Below are positions 41,673 to 51,500 of a stretch of 64,000 nucleotides of DNA, piece after piece. Made by a program: the position numbers and the translations under genes. Position 1 is the stretch's first letter; every line of letters begins with the position of its first letter. The stretch is taken from positions 62,001 through 126,000 of the forward strand of contig NZ_JAGDYT010000004.1 in assembly GCF_049116555.1 (NCBI RefSeq), in the 5' to 3' direction. The DNA is from Maricaulis maris_C. Lineage in GTDB: Bacteria > Pseudomonadota > Alphaproteobacteria > Caulobacterales > Maricaulaceae. The notes below the pieces were generated by a model, which was not told the origin of the DNA, did no database searches, and saw only the letters and a list, made by a program, of their open reading frames with translations.

Positions 41673-43160
41673 TCAGGAGGCCGCGTCCGCCTCGGCTGCC
41701 GCGCTCGCGGCGCGTTCTTTCATGTGCTGATAAGCGGCCAGAGCGCTCTCGCGTCCCAGCTTCAGATCGACGATCGGGTGCGGATAGGTCTTGCCGAGTG
41801 TCACACCGGCCATGGCGAGAATACCATCCGGCTGCTCCCAGGGTGCATGGATCGCCTTGCTGCCGAGTTCGGCCAGCTCCGGAACCCAGCGTCTCACATA
41901 CGCGCCGTTCGGGTCGAATTTTACGCCCTGGCTTACCGGATTGAATACCCGAAAATAGGGGGCCGCATCGGCGCCGGATCCGGCGACCCATTGCCAACTC
42001 GCTGCATTCACATTGAGGTCGGCATCGACCAGGGTATCTTCGAACCAGACCATGCCGTCGCGCCAGTGAACGCCGAGATGCTTGATCAGGTAGGACGCGA
42101 CGATCATCCGGGTGCGGTTGTGCATCCAGCCCGTCTGCCAGAGCTGGCGCATCGCCGCATCAATGATGGGCACGCCGGTCTGCCCGCGCTTCCACGCCGC
42201 CAGCCCGTCATCATTCTTGCGCCATGGAAAATGATCGAACTGGCGGTTGAAATTGGCCTCTCTCAAATCGCCGAAATGGAATGCGAGATAGAGGGCGAAG
42301 TCGCGCCAACCGACTTCTGAGAGGAATTTTTCCATCGGCTGGAACGCGCCACCGCGTTCGGCGTGATCACGGGCCCGATGCCACACGGTTCTCGGTGAAA
42401 TCTCACCCCAGGCGAAATGTGGGGAAAGGCGTGATGTGCCTTCGCGGTCGGGGCGGTCGCGATCCGTGGGGTACGCGCTCATGGGACCGCGGAGGAAGGC
42501 GTCGAGCTTGGCGTGGGCACCCGCCTCGCCAGGCGACCAGTCCCGCTCAAAGCCACGGGCCCAATTGGGGCGGCTGGGCAACAGGCCCCAATCCTCCAGC
42601 GCCTCGCTGGCGACCTCTCTACCTTTGATCAGCCGTGTGGGCGCAGGCAAGGGCGCGCGCGGATCAAGGGTCCGCAGCGCCGCCTTCCAGAACGGCGTGA
42701 AAACGCGATAGGGCTTGTCGGACCCATTGAGATGACAGGCCGGGTTGATGAGTGTGCTGCCTCGAAATGCGCGAGGCTTTATCCCCAAGCCCTCTAGCTT
42801 TGTGGCGAGACGTCTGTCGCGCGCATCAATCTCGGGCCGGTCGGCGCGGTTCCAGTAGACTTCGCCACATGCTGCTTCGCGAGCCAGGGCAGGCAATATG
42901 TCGGCTGGATCACCGCTCCGCAGGATCAGGCGTGCGCCGCGTGCCGACAAGTCTTCGGCGAGGCGTTCGAGGGAGTGGTGCAGCCACCAGCGTGAAGCGG
43001 CGCCCGGGGCCGTTGCTGTTTCCCCCTCGGTTTCATGGATGAACACGCAGACAAGGTTATGCCCGCTGCGAACTGCGGCATGAAGCGCCGGATTATCAAG
43101 GATGCGAAGGTCTCGCCGAAACCAGAGGAGGGCGGTATCGGTGGCGCTGGAACTTGCCAT
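41673..43160 (-). CDS. phrB: Deoxyribodipyrimidine photolyase (class I)
   Basis: Light-driven repair of cyclobutane pyrimidine dimers with FADH and an antenna cofactor. The 495-residue protein has the N-terminal photolyase domain (LLWFRRDLRILDNPALHAA) and the FAD domain after about residue 205 (TSRLSPHFAWGEISPRTVWHRA, MRQLWQTGWMHNRTRMIVASYL, WQWVAGSGADAAPYFRVFNP). The ATG at 43160 with AGGAC upstream is preferred over a TTG at 43178. The C-terminus carries an Ala/Glu-rich tail. A CPD-specific role is likely from the motifs but a cryptochrome cannot be excluded. Confidence 0.95.
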   Translation of the reverse strand: MASSSATDTALLWFRRDLRILDNPALHAAVRSGHNLVCVFIHETEGETATAPGAASRWWLHHSLERLAEDLSARGARLILRSGDPADILPALAREAACGEVYWNRADRPEIDARDRRLATKLEGLGIKPRAFRGSTLINPACHLNGSDKPYRVFTPFWKAALRTLDPRAPLPAPTRLIKGREVASEALEDWGLLPSRPNWARGFERDWSPGEAGAHAKLDAFLRGPMSAYPTDRDRPDREGTSRLSPHFAWGEISPRTVWHRARDHAERGGAFQPMEKFLSEVGWRDFALYLAFHFGDLREANFNRQFDHFPWRKNDDGLAAWKRGQTGVPIIDAAMRQLWQTGWMHNRTRMIVASYLIKHLGVHWRDGMVWFEDTLVDADLNVNAASWQWVAGSGADAAPYFRVFNPVSQGVKFDPNGAYVRRWVPELAELGSKAIHAPWEQPDGILAMAGVTLGKTYPHPIVDLKLGRESALAAYQHMKERAASAAAEADAAS

Positions 43161-43259
43161 TCTTGTCCTGTCGCTCAATAAGGGCCTTGTCTCGCTACGT
43201 CATCGATCCGATATCGGATCAGTCGAGCGACAGCATTCGCGTCCACAAGGAGAGCCCGC

Positions 43260-44108
43260 GTGAGCCAGGTCAATTCCGTCATTTCCATCCCGCGTCCCGG
43301 TCGCAATCCGATCGAGATCGGCAATGACCGCAAACTCACGATGATTGCGGGGCCGTGCCAGCTTGAAAGCCGCCAGCATGGGTTGGAGGTTTCGGCTCAA
43401 TTGCGTGAGATCGCCGATCGTCTGGATGTCGGCCTGATCTACAAGACCTCCTTCGACAAGGCGAACCGCACCAGTATCAAGGCGCAACGCGGCCTCGGCC
43501 TTGAGGCTTCACTCCCGGTCTTTGCAGAGATCCGCGAGACGAGCGGACTGCCAGTGCTGACGGATGTGCATTCCGAAGAGCAGGCGCGGATCGCCGCTCA
43601 GGCGGTCGACATTCTCCAAATCCCGGCCTTCCTCTGCCGTCAGACCGACCTCTTGATTGCGGCGGCCGAGACGGGCAAGCCAATCAACGTCAAGAAGGGC
43701 CAATTCCTGGCGCCCTGGGACATGAAAAATGTGATCGAGAAGATCGCGGCGGCGGGAAATCCCAATATCATGGCGTGTGAGCGCGGCGCCAGCTTTGGCT
43801 ATAACACTCTGGTATCGGACATGCGCTCGCTGCCGATCATGGCGCAGTTTGGCGCACCGGTGGTCTTCGATGCGACCCACTCGGTCCAGCAGCCCGGCGG
43901 TCAAGGTGCGTCTTCGGGTGGTCAGCGCGAGTTTGTGCCGACCCTGGCCCGCGCAGCGGTGTCGATCGGTGTCGCCGCTGTCTTCATGGAAACGCATCCG
44001 GATCCTGACAACGCGCCATCCGATGGCCCGAATATGGTGCCGCTTGATCAATTCGAGGCTCTGGTGAAGCGCCTGCTGGAATTCGACGCGCTCGCGAAAG
44101 GGCTGTAG
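43260..44108 (+). CDS. kdsA: 3-deoxy-8-phosphooctulonate synthase
   Basis: Condenses phosphoenolpyruvate with arabinose 5-phosphate to KDO 8-phosphate, the start of the KDO part of lipopolysaccharide. The 282 residues show MIAGPCQLESRQHGLEVS, YKTSFDKANRTSIKAQRGLG, the LPVLTDVHSEEQA and KKGQFLAPWDMKNV segments and the DATHSVQQPGG block. The start is GTG at 43260 with AAGGAGA seven bases upstream. Divergent from photolyase with a ~100-base gap; no pyrG or eno adjacent. Confidence 0.97.
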   Translation: MSQVNSVISIPRPGRNPIEIGNDRKLTMIAGPCQLESRQHGLEVSAQLREIADRLDVGLIYKTSFDKANRTSIKAQRGLGLEASLPVFAEIRETSGLPVLTDVHSEEQARIAAQAVDILQIPAFLCRQTDLLIAAAETGKPINVKKGQFLAPWDMKNVIEKIAAAGNPNIMACERGASFGYNTLVSDMRSLPIMAQFGAPVVFDATHSVQQPGGQGASSGGQREFVPTLARAAVSIGVAAVFMETHPDPDNAPSDGPNMVPLDQFEALVKRLLEFDALAKGL

Positions 44109-44117
44109 CCAGCCGGC

Positions 44118-45320
44118 TCAGAACTCGCGCCGGTCCGGGATCGGGACAACAGGCGCATCCTCGACATCCTCGACGCTCTCGAGAGGCGGCGCCCAGCGAC
44201 GTTCTTCTTGCAGGATACTGATCAGCGTAAAGGCGCGTTGGGCGGCATCCAGGCGCAAGTCCTCGTAGAAGAGGTTGAAGGGCGGCTCCCTGAAGTCCTC
44301 GGCTAGGCGATTCGGCCTTTGCAGGTCACGGTGACGGGGCTCGTCGACAAAAAGGATCCCGTCTGCGCACTGCGCGCCTGTCTGTCCGGGGATCGGAGCG
44401 GGCGTCGTATCCGGCGGCAAGCCTTCAGCGGCCACACCGCCGCGATGCTGACGCGCCGAGGCATATTCACTGGTCCGCGTGCCCAGGACCGGATTGATGC
44501 ACAACAGACCCCGTCCTTCCACAAAGGCCAGATTGCGATCCGGGGTCCAGCTCATCGTGCGTTCGGTGAGAATGCGAATTCGGTCAGATTCCTCTGTCTG
44601 TGCATAGGAATAGGCAAAGACACAGCGAACATCTTCCGCCGTTTCGCAGGGCGGTATGTCGGCAAGCGCGTCAGAGAACAAGTCGAGCGGGACAGGTGCG
44701 TCAATGATATAGGCAGCCACCAACCGGCTGCGAAGCGTTTGATCCCGCGCGAAGCGGTCGATCAACAAGCCGAGCGCGTGAAACCCGCCCTGGCCGACGC
44801 CAGAGAGAATGATTGGACGATCGGGGCCGATGTCTTCCAGAAAAGCGTCGAGGGCCCGCGCGACATCCTCATGGGCAAACAGGCGAGCCTGAACGCTGTC
44901 CTCCCGGTTGTTCATGAAGGCGTAGAGCGCGGCCTGCCGGTAGCGTGGCGCAAACAGGACGCCGGAACGCGCGAAGGGGGCCGCGTAATTGGGCAGAGCG
45001 ATATCGATGACCTGGCGATTTGCGCTTTCCTTGTCGAGCGCCCCATTCCAGTTGGCACCGCCGGAATAGGTGGTCGGATGGACGAAGAAGACTGCAGCTT
45101 CATCGGGATCGCTGAAAGCGCCCTGCGCGAACCACGCGTCCGCTGCGGCGTAATCTGCCGGCGGGGGGGGGCTATAGGTCTGGAATGGTTCTCCGGGGTC
45201 CTGGAACGTCTGGAAAATCTGGTCGCGTAGCAACCAGCCAGCCAGAGCCGCAACGACCAAGACGCCGAGGCTCCCGGCGACGATCATCCAGCGCGCGATC
45301 GAGATCGGATTGGCGAGCAT
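44118..45320 (-). CDS. DUF3089 alpha/beta-hydrolase homologue lacking the nucleophile serine
   Basis: A 400-residue protein with an N-terminal membrane anchor (IARWMIVAGSLGVLVVAALAGWLL at about 8-31) and a periplasmic DUF3089 domain. The family pattern is visible: DPDEAAVFFVHPTTY near residue 75, 'LFAPRYRQAALYAF', and the nucleophile elbow region ILSGVGQGGFHAL. In DUF3089 the elbow is GHSQG; here the serine position is Gly176 (GGC), so the protein may not be an active hydrolase. C-terminal DUF3089 features (YEDLRLDAAQR with 'NLFYEDL') are kept. Convergent with kdsA; upstream a DUF502 gene is divergent. Confidence 0.85.
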   Translation of the reverse strand: MLANPISIARWMIVAGSLGVLVVAALAGWLLRDQIFQTFQDPGEPFQTYSPPPPADYAAADAWFAQGAFSDPDEAAVFFVHPTTYSGGANWNGALDKESANRQVIDIALPNYAAPFARSGVLFAPRYRQAALYAFMNNREDSVQARLFAHEDVARALDAFLEDIGPDRPIILSGVGQGGFHALGLLIDRFARDQTLRSRLVAAYIIDAPVPLDLFSDALADIPPCETAEDVRCVFAYSYAQTEESDRIRILTERTMSWTPDRNLAFVEGRGLLCINPVLGTRTSEYASARQHRGGVAAEGLPPDTTPAPIPGQTGAQCADGILFVDEPRHRDLQRPNRLAEDFREPPFNLFYEDLRLDAAQRAFTLISILQEERRWAPPLESVEDVEDAPVVPIPDRREF

Positions 45321-45461
45321 GTCGAGGCTTTTCCTTGTAACGCGAACTGCGTGTGAAGATCGTGCAGCGGCGATTGGCGACCGATTGGGCTTACCCTATG
45401 CTGACACGGCTGCCGGGGGGTAGTGTTTACGCCGATCCGGCGTCATCTGAACGGGAGCGCC

Positions 45462-46124
45462 ATGTTTCGCTGGCTTCGCAACAGTTTCCTCACCGGTATT
45501 GTGATCGCCACACCACTGGGCGTGACCTTCTATCTCATCGTGTCATTCGTCGGCTTCGTCGACAATGTGGTCAAGCCCCTGATCCCGGCCCGCTACAATC
45601 CGGAAACCTATCTGCCGGCGGATTTCACCATTCCCGGGCTTGGGGTTCTGATCGCGGTCATCCTGCTGACGGCCCTCGGCGCACTGGCCGCGAATATCTT
45701 CGGACGAACCCTGATCGGGATTGGTGACCGCATTCTCAATGGTGTTCCGCTGGTCCGGAATGTCTATGGCGCGCTGAAGCAGATCATGGAAACGGTGTTC
45801 TCCGGAAAGGCCAATTCCTTCAAGGAAGTGGTGCTGATCGAATACCCGATGAAAGGTCTTTATGTTGTCGCGTTCGTATCGGCCGAAGGGCAGGGCGACC
45901 TCAAGCACAAGATTTCCGATGACGTGGTGGCACTTTTCGTTCCGACCACGCCCAATCCGACATCGGGTTTCCTGCTTTACACGCCGCGAGCCAATACGAT
46001 CCATGTCGACATGACGGTGGAGGAAGCGGCCAAGCTGATCATTTCCTTTGGAATGGTGACGCCCGACAAACTGCCGGATGAGGTCCGGGCAAAATTACCG
46101 GACGAAATCACCAAACCTCACTAG
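45462..46124 (+). CDS. DUF502 family membrane protein
   Basis: A 220-residue protein with two membrane helices (about 5-31 and 61-85) and the DUF502 core 'NVYGALKQIMETVFSG', 'VVLIEYPMKGLYVVAFVS' and 'VALFVPTTPNPTSGFLLYTP'. Function is unknown; homologues in plants (LCV/COV) concern membrane trafficking and patterning, which does not carry over simply to bacteria. The ATG at 45462 has GGGAG upstream. Its stop overlaps the convergent recG stop by 4 bases. DUF502 next to recG and sdhE is a recurrent alphaproteobacterial neighbourhood. Confidence 0.9.
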   Translation: MFRWLRNSFLTGIVIATPLGVTFYLIVSFVGFVDNVVKPLIPARYNPETYLPADFTIPGLGVLIAVILLTALGALAANIFGRTLIGIGDRILNGVPLVRNVYGALKQIMETVFSGKANSFKEVVLIEYPMKGLYVVAFVSAEGQGDLKHKISDDVVALFVPTTPNPTSGFLLYTPRANTIHVDMTVEEAAKLIISFGMVTPDKLPDEVRAKLPDEITKPH

Positions 46125-48205
46125 CCCGAGCGCAGGAAGCGAACGCCCTGGTCATGATCGAACAGGTAAAGGAGGGTGCGCAGCGCATCGCCCTGTTCGC
46201 CTTTGAGTTCGGGGTCCTGGTTAACGATCAGACGGGCATGGTCATTGGCAATCTCGATCAGCGCCGCATGTTGCTCGATATCGGCAAGCCTGAACTCCGG
46301 CAGTCCGCTTTGGCGCAAACCAAGCGGGTCGCCGGCCCCGCGCAAGCGCCAGTCCTCTTCTGCGATCCGGAAGCCGTCATCCGTCTCGCGCATCATCTCA
46401 AGACGGGCCCGTGCTGTATCGCCCAGGGGGCCCTTGTAGAGAAGAAGACAGGATGAGGGTTTCTCACCCCGTCCCACCCGGCCGCGCAACTGATGCAGCT
46501 GGGCCAGCCCGAAACGCTCGGCATGCTCGATGATCATGACTGTGGCATCCGGCGCATCCACGCCCACCTCGATGACCGTGGTGGCGACCAGGATATCCAT
46601 TTCGCCAGCCCTGAAGGCGGTCGCAACGGCTTCTTTCTCGGCGGGCTTCATTCGGCCATGCAGCAGACCGACCCGGTCATCGCCGAGGGCGGCGCGCAAA
46701 TGTCGCCATCGATCCTCGGCCGCCGACAGCTCGGACATCTCGCTTTCCTCAACCAGCGGGCAGACCCAGTAAACCCGGTCTCCGCGACCGATTGCCCGGC
46801 GGACGCCCTCGACGACTTCATCCAGGCGATCCATCGACGCCAGGCGGGTCTCCGGCGGGATGCGGCCGGCCGGCTTTTCATCCAGCCGGGAGACATCCAG
46901 GTCGCCATACACTGCGAGCGAAAGCGTGCGCGGAATCGGCGTCGCAGTCATGACAAGCGTGTCGGGGCGTTGTCCCTTGGATGTCAGTCGCAGACGATCT
47001 GAGACCCCGAACCGGTGCTGCTCATCGATAACGACCAGGCCGAGGTCCGCGAATTCGATCCCGTCCTGGAAGAGGGCATGGGTGCCGCAAACGATATCCA
47101 CATGGCCCTGCGACATGCGTTCGAGCAGGGCTGCGCGGGTTTTCCCCTTGTCGCGCCCCGTCAGCGCGATGACGGAAAGCCCTGCTGGTTCGAGCATCTC
47201 TGTCAGGGTCCTGGCATGCTGCCGTGCGAGGATTTCAGTTGGTGCCATGATTGCCGTCTGCACACCGGCGCCGGCGGCCTGGGCGGCGGCGAGGGCGGCA
47301 ACGAATGTTTTGCCCGCTCCGACATCCCCATGGAGGAGGCGCGTCATGCGGGCATCGGAGACCATGTCACGACGGATATCCTCAAAGGCCCGTAGCTGGG
47401 CCCCGGTCGGTTTGAACGGCGCCGTGGCAAGGAGTTTGTCGACGGCCGCCGATGACCCCGCCAATGCGCGACCGGATTGGGCCCGTCGGCTCGCCCGGAC
47501 TATTTGCAGGGCCAGTTGGCGGGCAAAAATCTCGTCAAAGGCGAGGCGTTCACGCTCTGGGGCGCCAGCCTCGAGTGACTGCGCCGACTCCGGTGCATGC
47601 AAGGCTTTCAAAGCGGGTTTGAAGGCCGGCCAGGCGTGCTCGCCGCACACATCACCCGGGATCCACTCAGGAAGCGTGGGCAGGAGCGTAAGGGCACCAT
47701 CGATGGCACGGCGCATGACCTTGGCGGTCAGCCCGGCGGTGAGGGGGTAAACCGGCTCAATGAGCGCCATCTCTCCCGCAGCATCTTCCGTGACAACCAG
47801 ATCCGGGTGCACGATCTGGATTTCCGAACCGAAACGCTCCGCCTTGCCGGAAATCACCCGTGTTTCGCCTTCGGGCAGGAGCTTGGACAAGTAGTCGCGT
47901 CGCGCGTGAAAGAAAATCAGGTGGAGGAAACCCGTCTCATCGCGGCATCGCACCTTGTAGGGCTGGCCCTGGCGTTGGGCCGGGAGATGCGACTCCACGA
48001 TTACGGTCAGCGTGACGATTTCACCCGTCGGCGCGTCCATGATCGGCACCCGCCGCGTCCGATCGACCAGCCCGGTTGGCGGTGTGAACAGGACATCACG
48101 GATCCGACTGCCGCAAACTTTCTCAACCAGGGTCGCGAGCCGCGGACCGATTCCGGGCAGTTTGGTGACATCCTGGAAGAGTGGAAAGAGAATCTCTGGG
48201 CGCAT
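46121..48205 (-). CDS. recG: ATP-dependent DNA helicase RecG
   Basis: Branch-migration helicase that processes stalled replication forks. The 694 residues contain the wedge domain (OB-fold with APTGEIVTLTVIVESHLPAQRQGQPYKV near 55-90), Walker A LLHGDVGAGKTFVAA near 293, the DEQH box VVIDEQHRFGVSDRL near 400, and the C-terminal TATPIPRTLSLAVYGDLDVS and LHQLRGRVGRGE motifs. The ATG at 48205 has AAGGTG upstream and begins the conserved N-terminus; the frame is open upstream to 48346. Divergent from sdhE with a 76-base gap. Confidence 0.97.
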   Translation of the reverse strand: MRPEILFPLFQDVTKLPGIGPRLATLVEKVCGSRIRDVLFTPPTGLVDRTRRVPIMDAPTGEIVTLTVIVESHLPAQRQGQPYKVRCRDETGFLHLIFFHARRDYLSKLLPEGETRVISGKAERFGSEIQIVHPDLVVTEDAAGEMALIEPVYPLTAGLTAKVMRRAIDGALTLLPTLPEWIPGDVCGEHAWPAFKPALKALHAPESAQSLEAGAPERERLAFDEIFARQLALQIVRASRRAQSGRALAGSSAAVDKLLATAPFKPTGAQLRAFEDIRRDMVSDARMTRLLHGDVGAGKTFVAALAAAQAAGAGVQTAIMAPTEILARQHARTLTEMLEPAGLSVIALTGRDKGKTRAALLERMSQGHVDIVCGTHALFQDGIEFADLGLVVIDEQHRFGVSDRLRLTSKGQRPDTLVMTATPIPRTLSLAVYGDLDVSRLDEKPAGRIPPETRLASMDRLDEVVEGVRRAIGRGDRVYWVCPLVEESEMSELSAAEDRWRHLRAALGDDRVGLLHGRMKPAEKEAVATAFRAGEMDILVATTVIEVGVDAPDATVMIIEHAERFGLAQLHQLRGRVGRGEKPSSCLLLYKGPLGDTARARLEMMRETDDGFRIAEEDWRLRGAGDPLGLRQSGLPEFRLADIEQHAALIEIANDHARLIVNQDPELKGEQGDALRTLLYLFDHDQGVRFLRSG

Positions 48206-48281
48206 GATTTGCACCTTATCGGTAAGTTGTGCGGCTGCCACCGGTCGACGGCGGCGATAGGGGGGACTATATGCCCGGGTT

Positions 48282-48575
48282 ATGAGTGATGACATTGAAA
48301 CACAGCGCAAGAAATTGCGCATTCGTGCCTGGCGCCGCGGCTTCAAGGAAGCCGATCTGATCCTCGGGCGTTTTGCCGACTCCCATCTGGCCGAGCTCGG
48401 TCCACAGGCGCTGAATGATTTTGAGGTTCTGCTGGATGAGCCGGACGCGGATATCTACGCTTGGATCATTGGCAAACAGCCGACACCGCCCCAGTTCGAT
48501 ACCTCCGTCATGACCGCCCTGAAGGGCTTCCGCGTGGATGCGGATGCCGCGTTCGGCGACGGCCCCAAGCAGTAA
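48282..48575 (+). CDS. sdhE: Succinate dehydrogenase assembly factor SdhE
   Basis: A 97-residue helical protein of the SdhE/SDH5 family that helps covalent flavinylation of succinate dehydrogenase. The conserved RGFKEADLILG segment (residues 19-29) carries the family RGxxE motif, followed by 'LNDFEVLLDEPDADIYAWIIGKQPTP'. mfd begins 17 bases after its stop. It is divergent from recG. Confidence 0.94.
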   Translation: MSDDIETQRKKLRIRAWRRGFKEADLILGRFADSHLAELGPQALNDFEVLLDEPDADIYAWIIGKQPTPPQFDTSVMTALKGFRVDADAAFGDGPKQ

Positions 48576-48592
48576 ACGCAAGGACAGGCCCT

Positions 48593-51500
48593 GTGGCAGC
48601 GATGACGACCGGCGTGTCTGAGACCGAAATGATTGCGGCAGTTCACGGTCAGGCGACTGTCTGCGGGGCGCCGGAAGGACTTGATGCGCTCGTCTTTGCC
48701 GACACGGCCCGCTTGCGCGGCGGTGTGAATGTCTTCATTGCCCGCGATGATTCCCGCGCGGCGGCTTTCGTTTCGGCCCTGCAATTCTTCGCGCCCGATA
48801 TCGAACTCCTGCGTCTGCCGGCTTGGGATTGTCAGCCCTATGACCGGATTTCGCCCAGCCCTCGGGTGGCCGCGCGTCGGGCGGCGACTCTGGCAAGATT
48901 GTCTTCGGGAGACCTGGGCACCGCCACACTCGTCGTCACGACCATAAACGCGATGGCGCAGCGCTGCCCGCCGCGCGCGGTTCTCGAAAGCGCCGGGGTC
49001 GCCGTGAAGCCTGGCCGAAGTGTCGATCTGGATGATCTCATCCAACATTTCACGGTCAATGGGTACGCCCGCACGGCAACCGTCATGGAGCCGGGTGACT
49101 TCGCCGTTCGTGGCGGTGTGGTCGATGTCTATCCGCCTGGCGCAGAAGAGCCGGTTCGCCTCGACTTCTTTGGTGACACGCTTGAATCCATCCGGGCCTT
49201 TGACCCGGAGACCCAGCGCTCCTTGCGGCAGCTCAAGGCGATCGAGTTCACGCCTGTGAGTGAAGTCCTGCTCGACGAGGCAAGTATTTCGCGCTTCCGC
49301 GCCGGTTTCGTGAAAACCTTCGGCGCCGTGCAGGGCGGAGACCCGGTATACGAGGCTGTCAGTGCCGGGGCCCGCCCGGCCGGGGTCGAACACTGGATGC
49401 CGCTCTTCTATGAACAGCTGGACACCCCCTTTGATTATCTGCCCGCTGGTGCGCTGGTCGCGATCGATCATCTTGCCGATGAAGCGCTGGATGAGCGGCT
49501 GAGTCAGGTCGCGGACTATTATGAAGCCCGGATCGCGGCGGGCGAGGCGCGTCATGAATCCGCGCTGTCAGCGCCAACCTATCGCGCGCTGCCAGCCGAT
49601 GCGCTTTATTTCACCGAGGCTGACTGGAAAGGCGCGCTGGCTGATCGCCCGGTTCGCCGCTTTACCGCTTTTCGCGAGCCAGGCCCGCAAACGATTGATA
49701 TCGGCGGCAAGCAGGGGCGCGGCTTCGCAGCGGAACGCACGGCCGAGAACACCAATGTCTTCGATGCGGTTGCCAGTCATATCAAGGCCCTGACCCGAGG
49801 GGGCAAGACAGTCATGCTGGCCTCCTGGACCGGTGGCGCGTCGGACCGCCTGGCCAGTGTTCTCGGTGAGCACGGCTTGAACAGCATTCCGCTGATGGAC
49901 AGCTGGACGGCGGTACCTGCGGACGGGAAAGGCGGTATTTGTCGCGCGATCCTGCCGCTTGAGCGCGGGTTCGAAACCGAGACGCTGGCGGTGCTGTCCG
50001 AGCAGGACATACTGGGCGACCGGCTCGCCCGTCCCCGCAAGAAGCGTCGATCCGCCGACATCATCGTCGAAGCCGGGTCGCTTTCGCCGGGCGATCTGGT
50101 CATACATGCCGATCATGGGCTCGGCCGGTTCATCGGACTGAAAACGCTGCCGGTCCAGGATGCGCCGCACGACTGTATCGAGTTGGAATATGCCGGTCAG
50201 GCCAAGCTCTACTTGCCGGTCGAGAATATCGAGCTGCTGTCACGCTATGGCGCTGAGTCCGAGACGGCGCAGCTCGACAAGCTGGGCGGCGTGGCCTGGC
50301 AGGCGCGCAAGGCCAAGGCCAAAAAGCGCCTGCGCGATATGGCGGACCAGTTGATCAAGATTGCGGCCGAGCGTCTGGCGCGCAAGGCGGACCCGATCGA
50401 AGCATCGAGCGGGATTTATGACGAATTCTGCTCCGCCTTTCCCTATCCGGAAACCGATGACCAGTTGAACGCGATCGATGATGTCTTCTCCGACCTCGCC
50501 AAGGGTCGGCCGATGGACCGCCTGATCTGCGGTGATGTCGGTTTCGGCAAGACTGAAGTCGCGCTGCGCTCGGCCTTTGTGGTCGCGATGAGTGGCCAGC
50601 AGGTGGCAATTGTTGCGCCGACGACCTTGCTGGCTCGTCAACACTACAAGACTTTCACGGACCGTTTCAGAGGCTGGCCGGTCAAGGTTCGGCTGCTGTC
50701 CCGCCTGGTCTCTGCGAAGGAAGCCAAGGCGACGCGCGAGGAGCTTGCTGACGGCAAAGTCGAAATCGTTGTGGGGACTCACGCACTATTGGCCAAGACC
50801 GTCAAATTCTCGGATCTCGGTCTGCTTGTGGTCGATGAGGAGCAGCATTTCGGGGTGAAGCACAAAGAGCGTCTCAAGGAGCTGCGGTCGGACGTGCATG
50901 TGCTGACCCTCACGGCGACACCTATCCCGCGGACACTCCAGCTGGCCCTGACGGGCATCCGGGACCTCTCCATCATCGCGACGCCGCCGGTCGATCGGCT
51001 GGCCGTCCGCACCTATGTCGCCCCCTTCGACCCGGTCAGTGTCCGGGAGGCTTTGCTGCGAGAGAAGTATCGCGGCGGACAGGCTTTCTTTGTCGTGCCC
51101 CGGATCACGGATTTGGAAGAAACCATCTCTTTCCTGCGTGAAAGCGTGCCGGAGGTGACCTTCGTTTCGGCTCATGGCCAGATGGCGGCGTCACAACTCG
51201 AAGACATAATGACGGCTTTCTATGAGGGCCGATATGATGTGCTCCTGTCGACCACCATCGTTGAGTCGGGGATCGACATCCCCACCGCCAATACGCTCAT
51301 CGTGCATCGCGCCGATCGTTTCGGCCTGTCCCAGCTCTATCAGTTGCGTGGGCGGGTCGGTCGTTCGAAGTCACGCGCATACGCCTATCTCACCACGCCC
51401 ATGCGGCAGAAGATTACGGACAGTGCGGACAAGCGCTTGAAGGTCATGCAGTCGCTGGATTCCCTGGGAGCCGGCTTCACCCTGGCGTCCCATGACCTGG

